A DNA stretch of 64,000 nt from Utricularia gibba (taxonomy: Eukaryota > Streptophyta > Magnoliopsida > Lamiales > Lentibulariaceae): NCBI GenBank assembly GCA_002189035.1, contig NEEC01000013.1, positions 124,001 through 188,000 on the forward strand, written 5' to 3'. Both the position numbers and the translations under genes were made by a program. Of the stretch, positions 24,101-37,239 are shown piece by piece. The notes beneath the pieces are model-generated. The model was not told where the DNA came from and searched no databases. It was given only the letters and a program-made list of their open reading frames with translations. Each line of letters opens with the position of its first letter. Within the stretch, counting starts at the first letter, position 1.

Positions 24101-24784
24101 TCAGTAACAAACAGAATGGATCAACGTGATAGCCAAAATATGGATACGAAAAGGTCCAACTAAATAGGAGGGTGCTCTAAAATCATGGAGCCCATGTAAT
24201 GATTCTCAGAGTGCAGAAAACTGTAGCATAAGCATCAAATGTCAATGATAGTGTTAATGAAGGCAATGAAAAGTTATTAAAAACAATAAATATTGCCTCA
24301 AAAACATCGAGCTCATTGAATATCAGCATTAGAATAACACCATTGAAGCTCAAACTATTGGAACGAAAACAGGTAATACCATAAAAAACGTAAAAGGAAG
24401 GCTGGTGATTCCCAAAAATATCTGAATACAGTCTGAAAGTCACAGCTCAAAGGCGACTCACGTAAGAGGGCGTACGAGAGAATTGCTAAGTGGCCCAGAT
24501 AGCTGACAGGGGTTTTGAATCCCCATGAACGGCATCTGCTGCGGAGGAATTTTCGTTGACTGGGCAGGTTTCACCATGTGCGGCATCGGAGGCTGATGCG
24601 GCGGCAGGATGGGCTTTGCCATCTGTTGCTGCTCCGCCCCTGTGGGGCCACTACCGAAGCCGGTAAAATCCAGCTGCCTCACCAGCTTCCTAGCCGAAAA
24701 ATCCACAGCCGCGGTAGAGGAGGCCTCCGATAACGAAGGAAGCTGATTGGTTGGAGGTAATCTCCCACCCTCTATTTGGTCCAT
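21148..24784 (-). CDS. TCX5: Tesmin/TSO1-like CXC (CPP) transcription factor, TCX5/6-like, with a frame break in exon 3
   Basis: Seven exons on the minus strand: 24784-24462, 24068-23958, 23538-23363, 22988-22641, 22480-22279, 21894-21502, 21335-21148; about 580 residues if the frame held. Exons 2-3 hold CXC domain 1 ([18 protein letters not shown], then [12 protein letters not shown]), followed by the conserved [10 protein letters not shown]. Exon 4 holds CXC domain 2 ([18 protein letters not shown], then [17 protein letters not shown]). Each is a cysteine-rich zinc-binding unit. As written, exon 3 reads ...SPHGAG then stop (TAG at 23369-23367), and it leaves phase 1 where exon 4 needs phase 0. 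A net 2-bp loss, or 1-bp gain, in the GGAGCGGGATAGCC stretch explains both. The product as written is 201 residues with CXC 1 only. The last intron appears to use a GC donor. Family role: nuclear DNA-binding (CHR-type TTTGAA/TTYGAA sites) repressors of cell-cycle and methylation genes in DREAM-type complexes. Family certain; whether the break is real or a sequencing error is open. Confidence 0.9.
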
Positions 24785-24806
24785 TCAAGAATCAAATCAA
24801 AGGAAA

Positions 24807-24828
24807 ACACACACACACACACACACAC
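24807..24828. repeat. (AC)11 microsatellite in the TCX 5' leader
   Basis: Perfect AC dinucleotide run about 20 bp upstream of the TCX start codon. On the transcript strand it is (GT)n, likely within the 5' untranslated region. Confidence 0.9.
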
Positions 24829-27439
24829 GAACAAAAACAGAAACAAGAATCGTCACTCAGCTACTCTCATAGAAGATGAAGCAAATTCCACGCGTTCTCC
24901 TCGATTGAAACTGTGCTACTTTTCCAGAATTCTCTTCAAGAAACCAGATTTCAGCTGAAATTCATAGAGACGGATCCATCAATCCGTCACAGGATATCGG
25001 AAATGCACAATCACATATCCTGAATCATGAAATCGAGGAACTGAGAGGCCAAGGGAGGAGATTAATTCAAACTGAAACTGGGGCTGTCTCTCGCACTCAG
25101 TGTCTTCCTCCCTCTCTGGCTCAGCTTTTGAAATTCAATTTACTGAATTTTTGGACGGCCAGATGAGAATCTACAGACTATCCAACGGGTGTGGTGTGTT
25201 GCATGGAATGAACGATTTGCATTCATGGAAGGGTCGTAGGTACTCTCCATACCGTTGATCTCACGAAACCAAATCCACTTCCCTTTTGTTTGTTATTATT
25301 TATTTTTTATAATCCCACGGAATTTGATCCCGACACGACGTGCCGTGCTGTCCTGTGCTGTGCTGTAGGCTATTCTACAATGCCGCGGGTGCAATACACC
25401 GAGGGACGGCATGATCCGAGGGTCACGACAAACGCTTTCCCTCAACTGTTGTTTAGCGCAATTAAAATAGTTTCAATTTGGGGTTTAATCATAATTTTTT
25501 GTATAAGTAAGTAAGCGGACACCGTGCTTCCATTTTCATAATATTTTATTTTAAATTATTATATTATTAGTAAATTATGTAAACAACCTTATATGGAAAA
25601 TGTATGTATAATAAAAAAGAATCCGTTAGACTCACTTTCATAAATTAAATAATTTTCTTTCATTGAGCAAAGTGTACACATGACTTCTGAATATTAAAAA
25701 TTATTTTCTACAATAGGGAATCAATGATTGCATATACTTTGAGACTACATTTGAAAAATATATGTTTGAAATGATTTTTTAAGAACAATATTATAAAATT
25801 AATTAATATTTGAAATCTAAAAAAATTAAAAATTTGATAAATAAATTATATGCTTACTCATATTCATTAACAATTGTATTTTATAAATTCATAAATTAAA
25901 AAAATATTTTATAAATAATTATACTATAAAATTATATTTTGTGTTATTATATTAATTTAAACATAGTTATAATAAAATTATACTTTAAAATTAAAGTATT
26001 ATAATTTAAAATGATATTAATTATAATTTAAAATGATATTAATTATAATTATATAAGAAGCAAATAAGTATAATAATTATACATTTCAATCTTATAATCA
26101 TTTTAAAAAATCATTTCTCACACAAAATCTAAATTCTATATTTTTGATAAATTAAGTTATTATGAAAAGTTAATTCTTATATAATAAAATTTGATCTACA
26201 TTTGAAAATTAATCTTATAAGAATAGAATTGATTTCCACACTTTGCTTAAAAAAATAAAGAGAAAGAGGACCAACCATATTTTTATTTGCCACCATATCG
26301 CTTATTACAAGGCCTAGTATGTATGTCACATGAAAATTTTCGTTTTTTCTTTTCTTCATCAACTTTCATTTCTATTAGGAATAACTAATTGATGCTTGCT
26401 TTAGTAGATAAAATTAAACATGTGGTATAATGAAACATTTTGCATTGCTTGCCATCAAACAAAACAAAAAAAATTCTCTTTCCAATGGTTTAACAAATTA
26501 TTGTTAAAATGAGGGATCAAATATACATCATACAAATGATATATATAATCACCAAGTCCGAAGGAAATAATCCCCTTAACTCAAACTCGAAAATATAGAA
26601 TTCAAAAATCATATTCAAACTTGCTATGTGATAAGCCAATTTACCTGACATTAAATCAGAGTTAGTGGTCAAAGCAATCAAGAGAAATGGTAAAAAGAAG
26701 TAGTAACATGTAAAAACGTGAAAAGCCTAATAATACTCTACATATTAGGAAAGCAAATCCATGAATTGAAGAGGGTATGAAGTAGGTTATGAGAACTTTT
26801 CTTTTAGGAACTACTAACATCTCTTTAACCAAAAGTTGACCTTTTCAAATTATGTTCTTTTTGTCTTATATCTCTATCTAAGACTTTCATCTTTGTTATT
26901 TTTAACTAAAATACTTTTATTATATTTACTTAGTGTGATGGTGCATAGTCCCTTTTGTTGACTTTAGGAAATGTGAAGGAACGTGTAATCATACTCGGTC
27001 ATATGCTCATGATCATGACTAGCCAATAGCATTATCATAATTATTATTTCTTGAGTGATGATGCTGTCAGATCCTTCCTCATTGGGTGTGTAGAGGCTAT
27101 TGACAATATCTTATATTAGTTACGAATAGGGTAGAGAATATATTTAATTAGAAGAATTCTCTTAATATTGTATGAGGTTTTTTCCTTAAAAAAGAAATAA
27201 AACAATAAGAATTGAGTGTCCAAAGTAGTATGGTATAAGCGAAGCATTGATTATGATATTTGGTATCAAAATTACACTCGAGCATATGCTAATGTTGGAA
27301 CAAAGTACTCAATGACACATTAAATTGTCAAGTAGAGTGATCCAAATAATCTTGTATTAGTTGTCTTCCCTCAACAGAAGAATCATGGCATTGATGTAGA
27401 AAACCATAAAATAATTTGTGTACAATTCAAAAATTTTGT
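24829..27439. other. TCX upstream region and AT-rich intergenic DNA
   Basis: 24840-25140 probably holds the TCX leader and promoter (GAGAGG/CTCTC-rich, no clear TATA). 25540-26380 is extremely AT-rich; the unit AATTTAAAATGATATTAATT occurs twice in tandem near 26005-26045 (21-bp period). No gene is recognised. Confidence 0.4.
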
Positions 27440-27600
27440 TTACCATTAGCTAGTATGTAGCCCATACATTCTTTATTCCAAATGGCATATGCATGTAGCA
27501 ATGAACATTATCACTCAAGTAGAAAGAAAGTTTTCTTTGGTTGTTGGGCTTGATCATATTCAGTGATACTCTTAGCTTGCATCTATTGTACTTAATATAA
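27440..27600 (-). mobile_element. Ty3/gypsy reverse-transcriptase scrap
   Basis: The minus strand reads a KPNNQRKLSFYLSDNVHCYM stretch, then HMPFGIKNVWATY, which follows the gypsy block KTAFxxxxGxYxYxVMPFGLKNAGATYQ. Flanking sequence has no further clear domain. It is a short, decayed remnant. Confidence 0.55.
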
Positions 27601-29099
27601 TGTTGCATTTCATATTGTACACCAAGGTATTAATGTCACACAAATGATGAGTGTAAGATATCAAAGCACTTAAGATTTTTTGAAAAGTAGTAAATGAGCA
27701 AATAATATGGATATTCAAAAAAATAAAAAAAATTGAGGATGTTCACACACTAAGAAAAGATTTTACTATGATTTAGAAAGTTTTTCAAAAATATCACTAA
27801 AACTCCCGAGACATTGTATCAAAAACTAGAAGACACAATTCGTGCAATTATAAGTCAATCCATAATTTTTCCTTCATCCTTCCTTATATACTTGCAAAAT
27901 AGTAATACGATTTCTTCTCTTTTCCTATCTACTCTGATCATATTTTCTAAATAAATTGATATGAACCTCATTACCATTCTCATACAAATGTAATGAAATG
28001 TCAACCCAACATTGTCTCATTCTTTTTTAGCATCCATTGAAGTGAGCACCAATTGTTCAGCTCATTTTTTACATCTAGGAGGCATATTGGGCTTTTTATC
28101 ATCAAATTCTCTCATTGGACAGGTTGTCAATGAAACCTCTTTTTTAAGTATTTAGTTAATATTTTGTCTCTGTAATAGTTATGATAGTATTCTATTCTTT
28201 TATTGGGTTTAGCCTTTTATACATATATGCTACGTAAAATTGAGACTTTGAAAGTCTTTAAAGTCTTTGAGTTACTTTCCCCATCTTCATTTATTTATAC
28301 ATAAGGAGACATGTTTAAATTAGATAAAATATACTATTTCCATTGAAATCACACTCTTGATTAAGTACAAATAAAGTTCAATCATGCACAAAGATTGTTG
28401 ATAGATAGTTCACAATTTTATCATCAAATATCTAAATTTTATAACTTAAAAACACTAATAAAATGTTTGTTATCATCATGATTTTTTCATATAAGGATAC
28501 AACATGTGATATTTAAATTGATTTTTTTGTTATATAAAATCTCTTTTTTAGGATTAGCGGGATACTCATAAGGTGGTTCAATTGCTTTGGTTTGCTTTTT
28601 GAGTAGTATCATTTTGATGATTATTTTCCTACATTTTTTTTCTCTCAAAGGTTCTTTATCTTTTAGTTGCAGCAAGCATCAAGCTCTTCAGTAGTATAAA
28701 GGGATGTTGATTATCATTCTTTCCACTTACCTTCAACTTGTAACAATGACCAATTTTAAGGCTATATTCCATCACATTATTATGAAATATCTCATTTAAT
28801 GCAAATCTACAATGTTAATAAAATAGAAATTCTAGTAAATGAATGTGTTCTTAGATATCTATGGAATATTCATCTTTGTCATTTAGAGTATTGGTGATAA
28901 AAGAAAGAGGTACATTGTTTATCTTCAACATTAACTCGAATATTTGTTGACTCAATATTGATCATATTTTCTTCCTCTTTCTCATTTGTATCATCATCTT
29001 CACTAAGTGGCACATTCCCTTGTACATTGAAGGTTATGTCATATTGTTGTATATCATCAACCAATATGTCATTATAACTCAATGTATCATGAATACCAT
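27601..29099. other. No gene seen
   Basis: AT-rich with frequent stops. The minus-strand open frame at 28879-29232 is acidic and low-complexity, overlaps the Family 3 copy, and has no recognisable domain. Confidence 0.35.
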
Positions 29100-29310
29100 T
29101 GTCACATGTCGTTTCCTCAACAAATTTTAAATATGAAAAATATAAAACATAAATAAGCGTAGTACGAGTGTCGATCTCAGGAAGTTGAGTTTTGTGAAAA
29201 GTGTTTTGTGATAAACTTTTACAAATTGTCATGGGTTTTTGAAGAGAGGTTTTTGAAATACAGAATTAAAAGATACAATATAAGTAATGGATCTTGATTA
29301 AGGAAATGAG
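29100..29310 (+). mobile_element. Family 3 repeat fragment
   Basis: Contains GTCGTTTCCTCAACAAATTT, AGCGTAGTACGAGTGTCG, GAGTTTTGTGAAAAGTGTTT and TTACAAATTGTCATG in the same order as 47263-47470 and 34545-34760. Confidence 0.65.
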
Positions 29311-29344
29311 TTCATGGGAAAGAGATTCCATTTCCTCTTGTCTA

Positions 29345-29560
29345 TCCTCACCTCGGTGTAGTGGTGCGATTGGTTCCGAACCGTACGGTTTTGGTTCAGA
29401 ACAGTATCCAGCCAACCATCAGTTCTAAAATCGTAGTTTGCCATGGACAACGTGTCTAGTTTCGGTTCAGAACTAGATTCTAAAACCTTGAACCGAACTG
29501 AAATCAGAACCATACGGATAGTTTCAGTCCAAAATCGAAACCGATTATTGTTTCAATGCA
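29345..29560. mobile_element. Possible hAT-like MITE
   Basis: Starts GTGTAGTGGTGCGATTGGTT and is crowded with GGTTC/GAACC motifs in both orientations (GGTTCCGAACCG, AACCGTACGGTT, GGTTCAGAAC). This is the subterminal pattern of some plant hAT-derived elements. The far end and target duplication are not clear. Confidence 0.4.
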
Positions 29561-31727
29561 TTTTCCAAGCATCCATATGAACCATTGTGGATGTTTGGCA
29601 GTGAAGTTTTTAACAATTTTTAATTTTGTATGTTTTGATATTAGCAAATGATATATTTAACAATATTAATTTTCGTATTTCACTAGATATATTATCTGAT
29701 ATACTATATTAATTTATAAAATACATTAGTTTAGATTCCTTTATAAAATACTCCAATAAAGTATATTTGAAATCAATATAATTTTTGATTTAAATGAATG
29801 AAATAAATGATTAAAATGATAAAATTATTAGCATTTGAATATACATATGATAAAATTAAATTTTTGAAATAAATACAACAAGATAATAAATACAACAAAA
29901 TTACAAGTCATATAGAACAAATAAACTTGTTTTTATATATTTATTTCATATTTAACTAGACAGTTTTTATATAATCTCTTGTAAATATTGTATATTTCCC
30001 AAATTAAAATCAAAACATCATTTATTTTATAAAGTTTTTCTAAACTTTATTTATTTTGAAAACCAAAAGTAAAAAGTATTAAATAAATTAGATTTACGAA
30101 ATTAACATCACACATTTAACCTCTAGTTTGCGGAACTTTTTCCAAACACCCTTAACAATCGTTAAAGGTGTCGAGAGAAGATCCCAAGTACTCTCATGAA
30201 TGGACATGAGTATTTGGAAATTCGATAACCACAACCCTAGAGGACATGTTGCTCAGGCACACTTGACATAGCTTATGCATGTCCATAAGTGATCAGAGGC
30301 ATCCTTAGAAATCATTATGAGTGCCTTGGAATTGATCTTAAGGATCACTATTCACTAGAGTATATTTCACACGATGAATTGGGAATTTAATGATTTAATT
30401 CTAACAGCAACATAATTGTCTTTTAGAAAAAAAAACTTAACAACTGAAGTATTACAACTAAAACATAATTGTTCACAAGAACTAATATTAGAGGCTGCCT
30501 CTAATTATCCCGTAGGCATACATAATACTCTCATAAGACATGTCCCTCACGTATGGGGGTTATCCAATTCGGTAGTCATTAACATAGCTGGAACATCATG
30601 AGCAAACCATTACCCTTCAAGGAAAGTCCACATCTCACCATCAATACTTAGTGATACATCATCCCTATTGATATGCGAATAGGGGCTTGGAAAAAAACAT
30701 TATTTTTCTAAAAAATATAGGTTTAGTTTTGATATATAACCAAGTGCATACTAAAGGAGAATAGCAAAAATGACTTACTAGATTTTGCATTAATTTGTAA
30801 GGTGAATCATTAATCAATAAGGTATTATAATGGTCATATCTTGTGTTCAATCCATTGTTGATAGTCCATACACGACTCAACAACTTACTGATGGTCATAT
30901 CTTGTGTTCAATCCATTGTGTTCAATCACCTATGTCCGTAGTCATTAATTAGTCCCATATGAAAATGAATTTATCGAATAATGAAGCTAGAAAGAACCAT
31001 TTAGTGATTGCTTGCAGCTACTCACTACAAAAGAAGTCACTTGCAAGGTATTTGCACAATTCTAAATTCCAAAAAAAAAAAAAGAACAGCACACGTAACC
31101 ACCATGGGATGACCATAAGGCTACACCAAAATTATCCAAACACCACCTAATAAAGTCACAGGCATATGGACGTAAAAAGGCTTCATAAATTACTTAAAAA
31201 CTATTTAGGATATCTCGCAAAGTGTTGATGCTTATAACACACAAAAATAAGTATTGTGTTAACGTATCTGATCGGCCATATATCATTTTGGTTGGAGGAA
31301 TTCGTGACCTTGATGGTCCAGCCTGTATACGATGTCTGTGAGTACACCATTTACATCTAAGATAATCAACTTTCGTTGAGGCTCATAAGCACTTAAAGAA
31401 TGTGTCGTATATGCCTAATGCCTCTCATACCAATGTAACTTGTATCGAAACTCTTCATTCTCCTTTGTTATGAATGCAAGTCTATCATCCACATCATTGA
31501 GATCATGTTTGTACTTGTCCTCTTCAACATCATTATCATCTTCTGTCCTTTCATCCTAGATACGTCTTCATTCTTCTTGGGTATTCTAGGATTCTTCAAC
31601 ACACCATACCAATAGTGTTTTGTCCTCAATGCATCCACAAATGGTGGTAAAATGTCACTAAAATTTCTTTGAATACTTGAGAAGAGGAGTATAAAATTTT
31701 GTACATCCATTTTGTGCAAGGTATCAA
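29561..31727. other. No gene seen
   Basis: AT-rich. 30110-30400 resembles the non-coding body of a copia LTR in style (ordered short phrases, few runs) but lacks identifiable ends. A 28-bp direct repeat TGGTCATATCTTGTGTTCAA... lies at 30831 and 30892, 61 bp apart. The minus-strand frame at 31468-31809 is unrecognised. Confidence 0.35.
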
Positions 31728-31880
31728 ATTCTATAATAAGAATATATTCATTAAGAATATATTCAATAAGAATAGATTCAAAAAAAATATTTAATAAGAA
31801 TCGACTCAATAAGAATACATACTCAATAAGAATAAATTCAATAAAAATGTTTCATAAGAATATTCAATAAAAATATGGAA
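31728..31880. repeat. Degenerate tandem repeat of about 15 bp
   Basis: Variants of AATAAGAATATATTC recur roughly ten times (for example AATAAGAATAGATTC, AATAAGAATCGACTC, AATAAGAATAAATTC). Confidence 0.75.
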
Positions 31881-32752
31881 TATTTTATTTACATTTCTTC
31901 TATCTATACAATGAAAGATTTACCTTTTGTCTTGCCTACTTCGCTAGAATTAGGATGCGTTTAAGAAAACTTGGGTTCCATTGCAGTATGCATCCAAACA
32001 AAACTTGTCAGTATTCTTCAAATCCTCTTCTTACATTTTTCACCAGCACCAAGCCTTTTTCCTCTTTTGGGTATAGTGGTTCATGTCGTAAGTTCTAGAA
32101 CATACACTCACAGCAAAAAAAATAACAAAGCTCCAATTCAAGAGGCAGCTCCTCACAAATACTCACAAAAGCCAACACATATGAAATAGATCTTAGAGTC
32201 AAATGAGACAAAGAAATCTCAAACATTTTTATATTTTTTTCTAAAAATAGCAATAATGATAAGCTCAAACCACAACTAAAATGCTCCATGATTAAAGTAA
32301 ATCTTATTGGACCCATATGGGTTGAAAGTTCACTCTCAATTTTTCAGAAGTTTGCATCTACAAACACCAATAAGTATTATATAAAAAATCAGACGACAAT
32401 AATTCCACAACGTATTTCAATTGAAACATAGATCACCAACCCACGGTGAAAAAAAAACCACTTATGTTATTTAAATAATATTAAAAGTAGATAGTGGGAC
32501 TATGGGTATCCGGTTGCTTTCGGTTTGGAGGAACCAGTAAAAAAATTTTCTTACCATATGGATGGCAATTAGGATTGTCTTAATGTGAGCGACCAGCAAC
32601 GGAAACACAAAATTCCTAAATCGAGGCACCAAAACCCGAAATTTGTGAATAAAAAATTTCAAAAGTATTCTTAATATTCAAAAAATAATTATTAAATCGT
32701 GCGTTAAGTGGATTACAAAAAATGAATAATAAAATAATTCAACATACCCCAA
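31881..32752. other. No gene seen
   Basis: Short open frames only. No domain, splice-consistent gene or repeat ends recognised. Confidence 0.35.
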
Positions 32753-34034
32753 TGATAGCACATAGATTTTCCCACTTTTAGGATAAGAAAATTACATGTT
32801 TTTAATTATGTTTAATTATTTATTTTATAGTTTTAAGTATTTTTATGTATAATTTAGGAAAATGTGATTTTTGGTGTGTTAGTAGGCTAAATTCTTTAAT
32901 TTAGTCCACCCATGTTCTAACCTAAGTTTGAGTCTAGCAGCAACCCGAAAATCATGGAAGGAATAAGGATTGCGTGCAAGTCACCATGCAATAGGGAGAA
33001 ATGAGTATACTATCGCGGCGACAGAGGTGTCAGAGACTATACCTGCTTTTGGAAATGCAAGGAGAGAGAATCGCAAAAGGGAGAGAGACCAGCAATTTTG
33101 CAACACACACAAGGAGGTCTCTCCTACAACTAGAACACGATGAACGCTGAACCAGAAGAAAAAAAAAGGCGATTTTTTTTGGAGAAGAACCTCCAGCATG
33201 AAGAATAAAGACACAGACCCAGTCCAACACTAATGTTCAATTAGAATTCTTACAGCTTTAGTTTCATTTATTGGTGTTTTCAGTTTCTACAACCAACTCT
33301 TTCACGATGTTCTTGACATTTTTGTTACTTTATGTTAATGTTATCATGTTTTACCTTCAAAGTATGAGTAGTTGGAACCCTAAGGATGCCTTAAAGTAAA
33401 GTATGATGGTGTGGATCTAAGATTCTTAATAAAATTCATCATTGTTTCTTAGCTCTTATTTCTATCAATTCTGGGGTAAATCTAGGAGAGGAACAAGTAG
33501 CTTCAACACTCAGATGCTTGATTTAGAGGTAGACTAACAAATCAAGACGAGAACAGTAGGTGTTAGTCCAGGGTAGAACTAGTAGAATCGGGTAAACCTA
33601 GTTCTATACACTTTGCATGCGGGAAGACCTAATTGCAATGTTTGTAAGGATATTGTGGACTTATTCGAAGTTGTGAGTGTAGGAATATGGTAAATTAAAT
33701 TACGCATTTTAGCACCACATCACCTACAGATTCTTAAGGCATCTACTTATTATTCTGAGTTAGAACCAGTACTTGTTACCTTTCGCATTGAAACCTGATT
33801 TCGTTTATTGAACTTACTTGCCACTGCTAGTCTGAGCTTAAACTAAGATCTATTGTTATTCGGAATTATGCATTTACTAAAACACTTAGCAAGCATAAGC
33901 TCCTTGTAATCGACCCCGACATCCACTATACAAGTTTTCTAAATTTGTATTTTTTGTAAATTAGGGCTTATAAATTTATTTGATACTAAAATTTTGTTTT
34001 ATTGCAACGACGTTGCTAAAATTTTTATTTATCA
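32753..34034 (+). mobile_element. Family 1 solo-LTR-like element, copy 3 (1282 bp)
   Basis: Starts TGATAGCACATAGATTTTCC and ends TTTTTATTTATCA. The flanks CCCAA (32748-32752) and CCTAA (34035-34039) are a 5-bp target duplication with one mismatch. The body shares the ordered landmarks of copies 1 and 2: ATTTAGTCCACCC, GGATGCCTTAAAGTAAAGT, AGAACTAGTAGAATCGGGTA, GTCGA/GACCCCGACATCCAC and TATTTGATAC. It has no open frame with a known domain. Confidence 0.8.
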
Positions 34035-34133
34035 CCTAAATACTAAAAAATAATAAAATCGCATTAAGTAGACTATAATATAAAAGTGCAGTAAATAAGA
34101 AGTATTTGTCTTTTGTTGGGACTATTTTCCGAA

Positions 34134-34413
34134 CACCCACATTGGTTCGTGTGGGTGTTTGGGATGAGAATCTGACACCCTTTTACAAGCACCCACAATG
34201 CCTTGTGTGGGTGTCTAGGAAGAGAGTCTGACACCCTTTTTCCTGGCACCCATTTCTCTCGTGTGCATGTCTGGGAAGGGGTGTTTGAGACAACTTTCAA
34301 GACACCCACTTCTCTCGTGTGGATGCTTGGGAAAGGTGTATAAGATCATATTCTAGGCACCCACTTTTGCTCATGTGGGTGTCTAGCAAGGATGTGTCCA
34401 AACACTGACATGG
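34134..34413. repeat. 56-bp minisatellite, five units, each with a palindrome
   Basis: CACCCAC starts at 34134, 34190, 34247, 34303 and 34358 (spacing 56, 57, 56, 55). Each unit pairs CACCCAC with GTGTGGGTG (or a variant) about 15 bases later, so each can fold into a hairpin. GACACCC also recurs between units. It lies about 100 bp downstream of the Family 1 copy 3 end. Confidence 0.9.
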
Positions 34414-34544
34414 AAATCAAGGATTGTTTGAATCATACAATCTTAATTAAAAGCACGAATAAAATATTTACTTACAAAGTAATAGTATTTCATGGAGTAC
34501 ACAATGTTTCCGAATTAGAAGTCTTCAATTTGATCTTCACTCGA

Positions 34545-35570
34545 ACTTGAGGACAGCGTTTGATTTCCACAACAAATTTTAATATTTTTAAAATTCGTAA
34601 AATACAAAAACGTAGTACGGGTGTCGAATGCATGGAGTTGTTTTTCAATGAAAGGTGAAGCTACATCGAATATAACTGTCACGATTTGTAAACAGTTTTG
34701 TAAAGTAAAAAGTGTGAGAAATGTAAACAATGAATCTTGAATAAGGGGATAAGAGGGTTGCAAACAAACAATGGAAATAAACGTAAGCGATGAACCTTAA
34801 ATAAAGTGAATGTTCCTGCCTTTGGAATCCTGCCCAGCTACATTTGTCGCGTCTTCACTCTTCTCTCATCTTCTCTCGAGTACTCGGTTGTAAGATTAAG
34901 GAATTATCTACCCTCCCTTACACTCTCTTGCAAAAAGGCACGGGAATAGCCCGATGTTGCTCCTCTTTGGATGAACGTGAAGATAAGAGGTCCTACTAAC
35001 GTAACCTCATAGTTGAATTGCGCACCCTAAATCCTAAAATCAAATGGGAGAGCCGTGTTATGGGTGACTTTCTTGCCCGGTTCTGAGAGCGCTTGTGTAT
35101 GTAATGCAAGTGAATGTGTATGAAAAAGCTGTCGTAAAGTTTAGGGTTTAGGTCGAGCCGACTAGTTCTATTCGTGAATGGGATGGCTATGGAGTAGATC
35201 TTTCCATCCGTTGGGAGTCGGGTCTCCTCGTTGATTAGTTATTTGACCACAGTATCAAGGCAAAACCATAGTGCCTCGATGGAGAAGAGGTTCGAAGACC
35301 TCTCCCTATCGCCTATAGATGGGCCTAAAGTTTTAAGATCTCAACTGTCAGGGAAAATGCGGTAGGTTTTCATGGTGCCTGGCTGTTGCCAATGACCTAA
35401 TAAGTCCAATTACAAGATCACTATCTGTCCATTAATCCTGGGGTACAGCCACAGACAAAACATTATCTCTCTCTTGTCAAAAGGGCATGAGTTGGTGCTC
35501 TCCACCTTACTCTTCAAAACTGGCAGGTAGTGATCAGCTGATCATGAAGCTTGAATAAGATAATTGTTAC
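34545..35570 (+). mobile_element. Family 3 repeat, longest copy
   Basis: Contains AACGTAGTACGGGTGTCGAA, GGAGTTGTTTTTCAATG, AAAGGCACGGGAATAGC, CTGTTGCCAATGACC and GAGTTGGTGCTCTCCACC. These are the same landmarks as the inverted copy at 2150-2765. It is non-coding. Its ends are not defined, so the type (LTR or other) is unknown. Confidence 0.6.
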
Positions 35571-37239
35571 AGAAAGACTGTAACATAGTCACACATAGAA
35601 ACACGGAACCCGTTTAGATTCAAAGAAGAGATGAAGAAATACTAATGAAACATAGATCTAGGACTATCCCACCCTAGAAACATAAGTTTCTAGCCGTGAA
35701 TAGACATACAATCTAAAGAAATGAAAAAAAGGTTCTAGAAAGAAGTTAGAGGAAAATCATCTAGAGAGAGAAACAAAATATAAACTAAAACTGGAATTGA
35801 ATGTCATAATTCAACTAAACTTCTATGAGAGTCTGAGTTTTAGTGTCTCCTTAGTCCTGTTGTGACTTGAAGTGACTTGCAAGCAACCTTCTGTTTTGAC
35901 ACTGGTACGCAAATGATTTCGCCTATTAGAAACTCTTGTGTTCCACACGTCAAGGCTCATGATTTTTTGGAAATCAAGGGATATTAGTTTGGGAAGATGC
36001 ATTTTGTCGCCATCTATCGTCTTCTTTCTCCTCACTTCCTACCACGTGTGCGACTCTAAAAAAACTTGAAGAAATCTAGACAAAACATTAGATAAAATAC
36101 AAGGTTTAGGAAAAAATTACCCTAAACTAGATAAAAAAACTAAATTTTATATTATAAAATCCTAAATAAACATTTCTAATCACATTTAGACATAAAAACA
36201 ACCTAAAAAATAGTGAGAAAATGAAACTTAACAACATGGCACATAGAACATTATTAACATCAACATCTATTTCTTCATAATTTTTAATGGAAAGAGTAAC
36301 ACAATTTGATATCTCCTTCGAACCAAATAGGATTGGAGATGGTACTTGTCATAGTTGAAAATCAGTTTGTTGATGATTGCCGATTTCCGGGTGATCAAAC
36401 TGGTTTTGCTCATATCCGATTTGTAAATTTCGGGTTCGAGGTTTGCGATATGGGTGAAAGAGATAAGAGAAGACAATGATTTTTTTACGTGAAAACCATC
36501 GAAACAAAAAAACCATTAAGTTGGAGGAGCTCACAAGGTTTTGTTCATATTCCTTCTCCCCTTACAAGTGATATGTTCAAAGTCCAATCTATTTTACTTC
36601 AAATATTCTCCTATTTATAGGAGAGGTTGCCTCGACCAAATAGTGCAAGTGTCAACTACTTTCTATGTCTAGTGGCTGTACAGGTGGTTTTGCTGACATG
36701 TAGCCATCGGATACTCTGAGGCTCCTATAATTCGACTATTTTCAGGTTATGTTGGAACGGTCATTGCCATCCTTCTTTGATCCCTGTTGACCTCTCTGTA
36801 TGTTGCAAATTGTCAAAACCCATTTTCCTCTTCTCGATCGATTTCATATAAAACTAATTTGGTGCTCTATTTTTCTTCCAAATTGTATATGAGTCTCCTT
36901 TCAACATTTTCATGTGGCACTTGCTAATTTTTCTACTCCATCAATTTCCATGTGTCACATACTGATTTAGTGCTCCATCATTCAGCCCCTTTGATTTGAT
37001 GATATTGAAACTTGTGATAAATCGGTGAATCAAAATCGACAATGTTCTGAATCATACCATTCTGATTTTTAGCTTACCGATTTTCTCTGATACCTTTTCG
37101 GATACCCCATCTTCTCTCTCCATCACGTGTTACCCACAAATGCTGCCACATTTTCCCACCCAATTTTCAGCAGTCCAATCGTCGCACGTTTCAACTTCCG
37201 AAAAGCTCCTCAATGAATAAGCATTCCCGTAAGGGCTGC
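35571..37239. other. No gene seen
   Basis: Retroelement-like texture without identifiable domains. CTAGAAACATAAGTTTCTAG at about 35683 forms an 8-bp-stem hairpin. The minus-strand frames at 36267-36534 are unrecognised. Confidence 0.35.
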
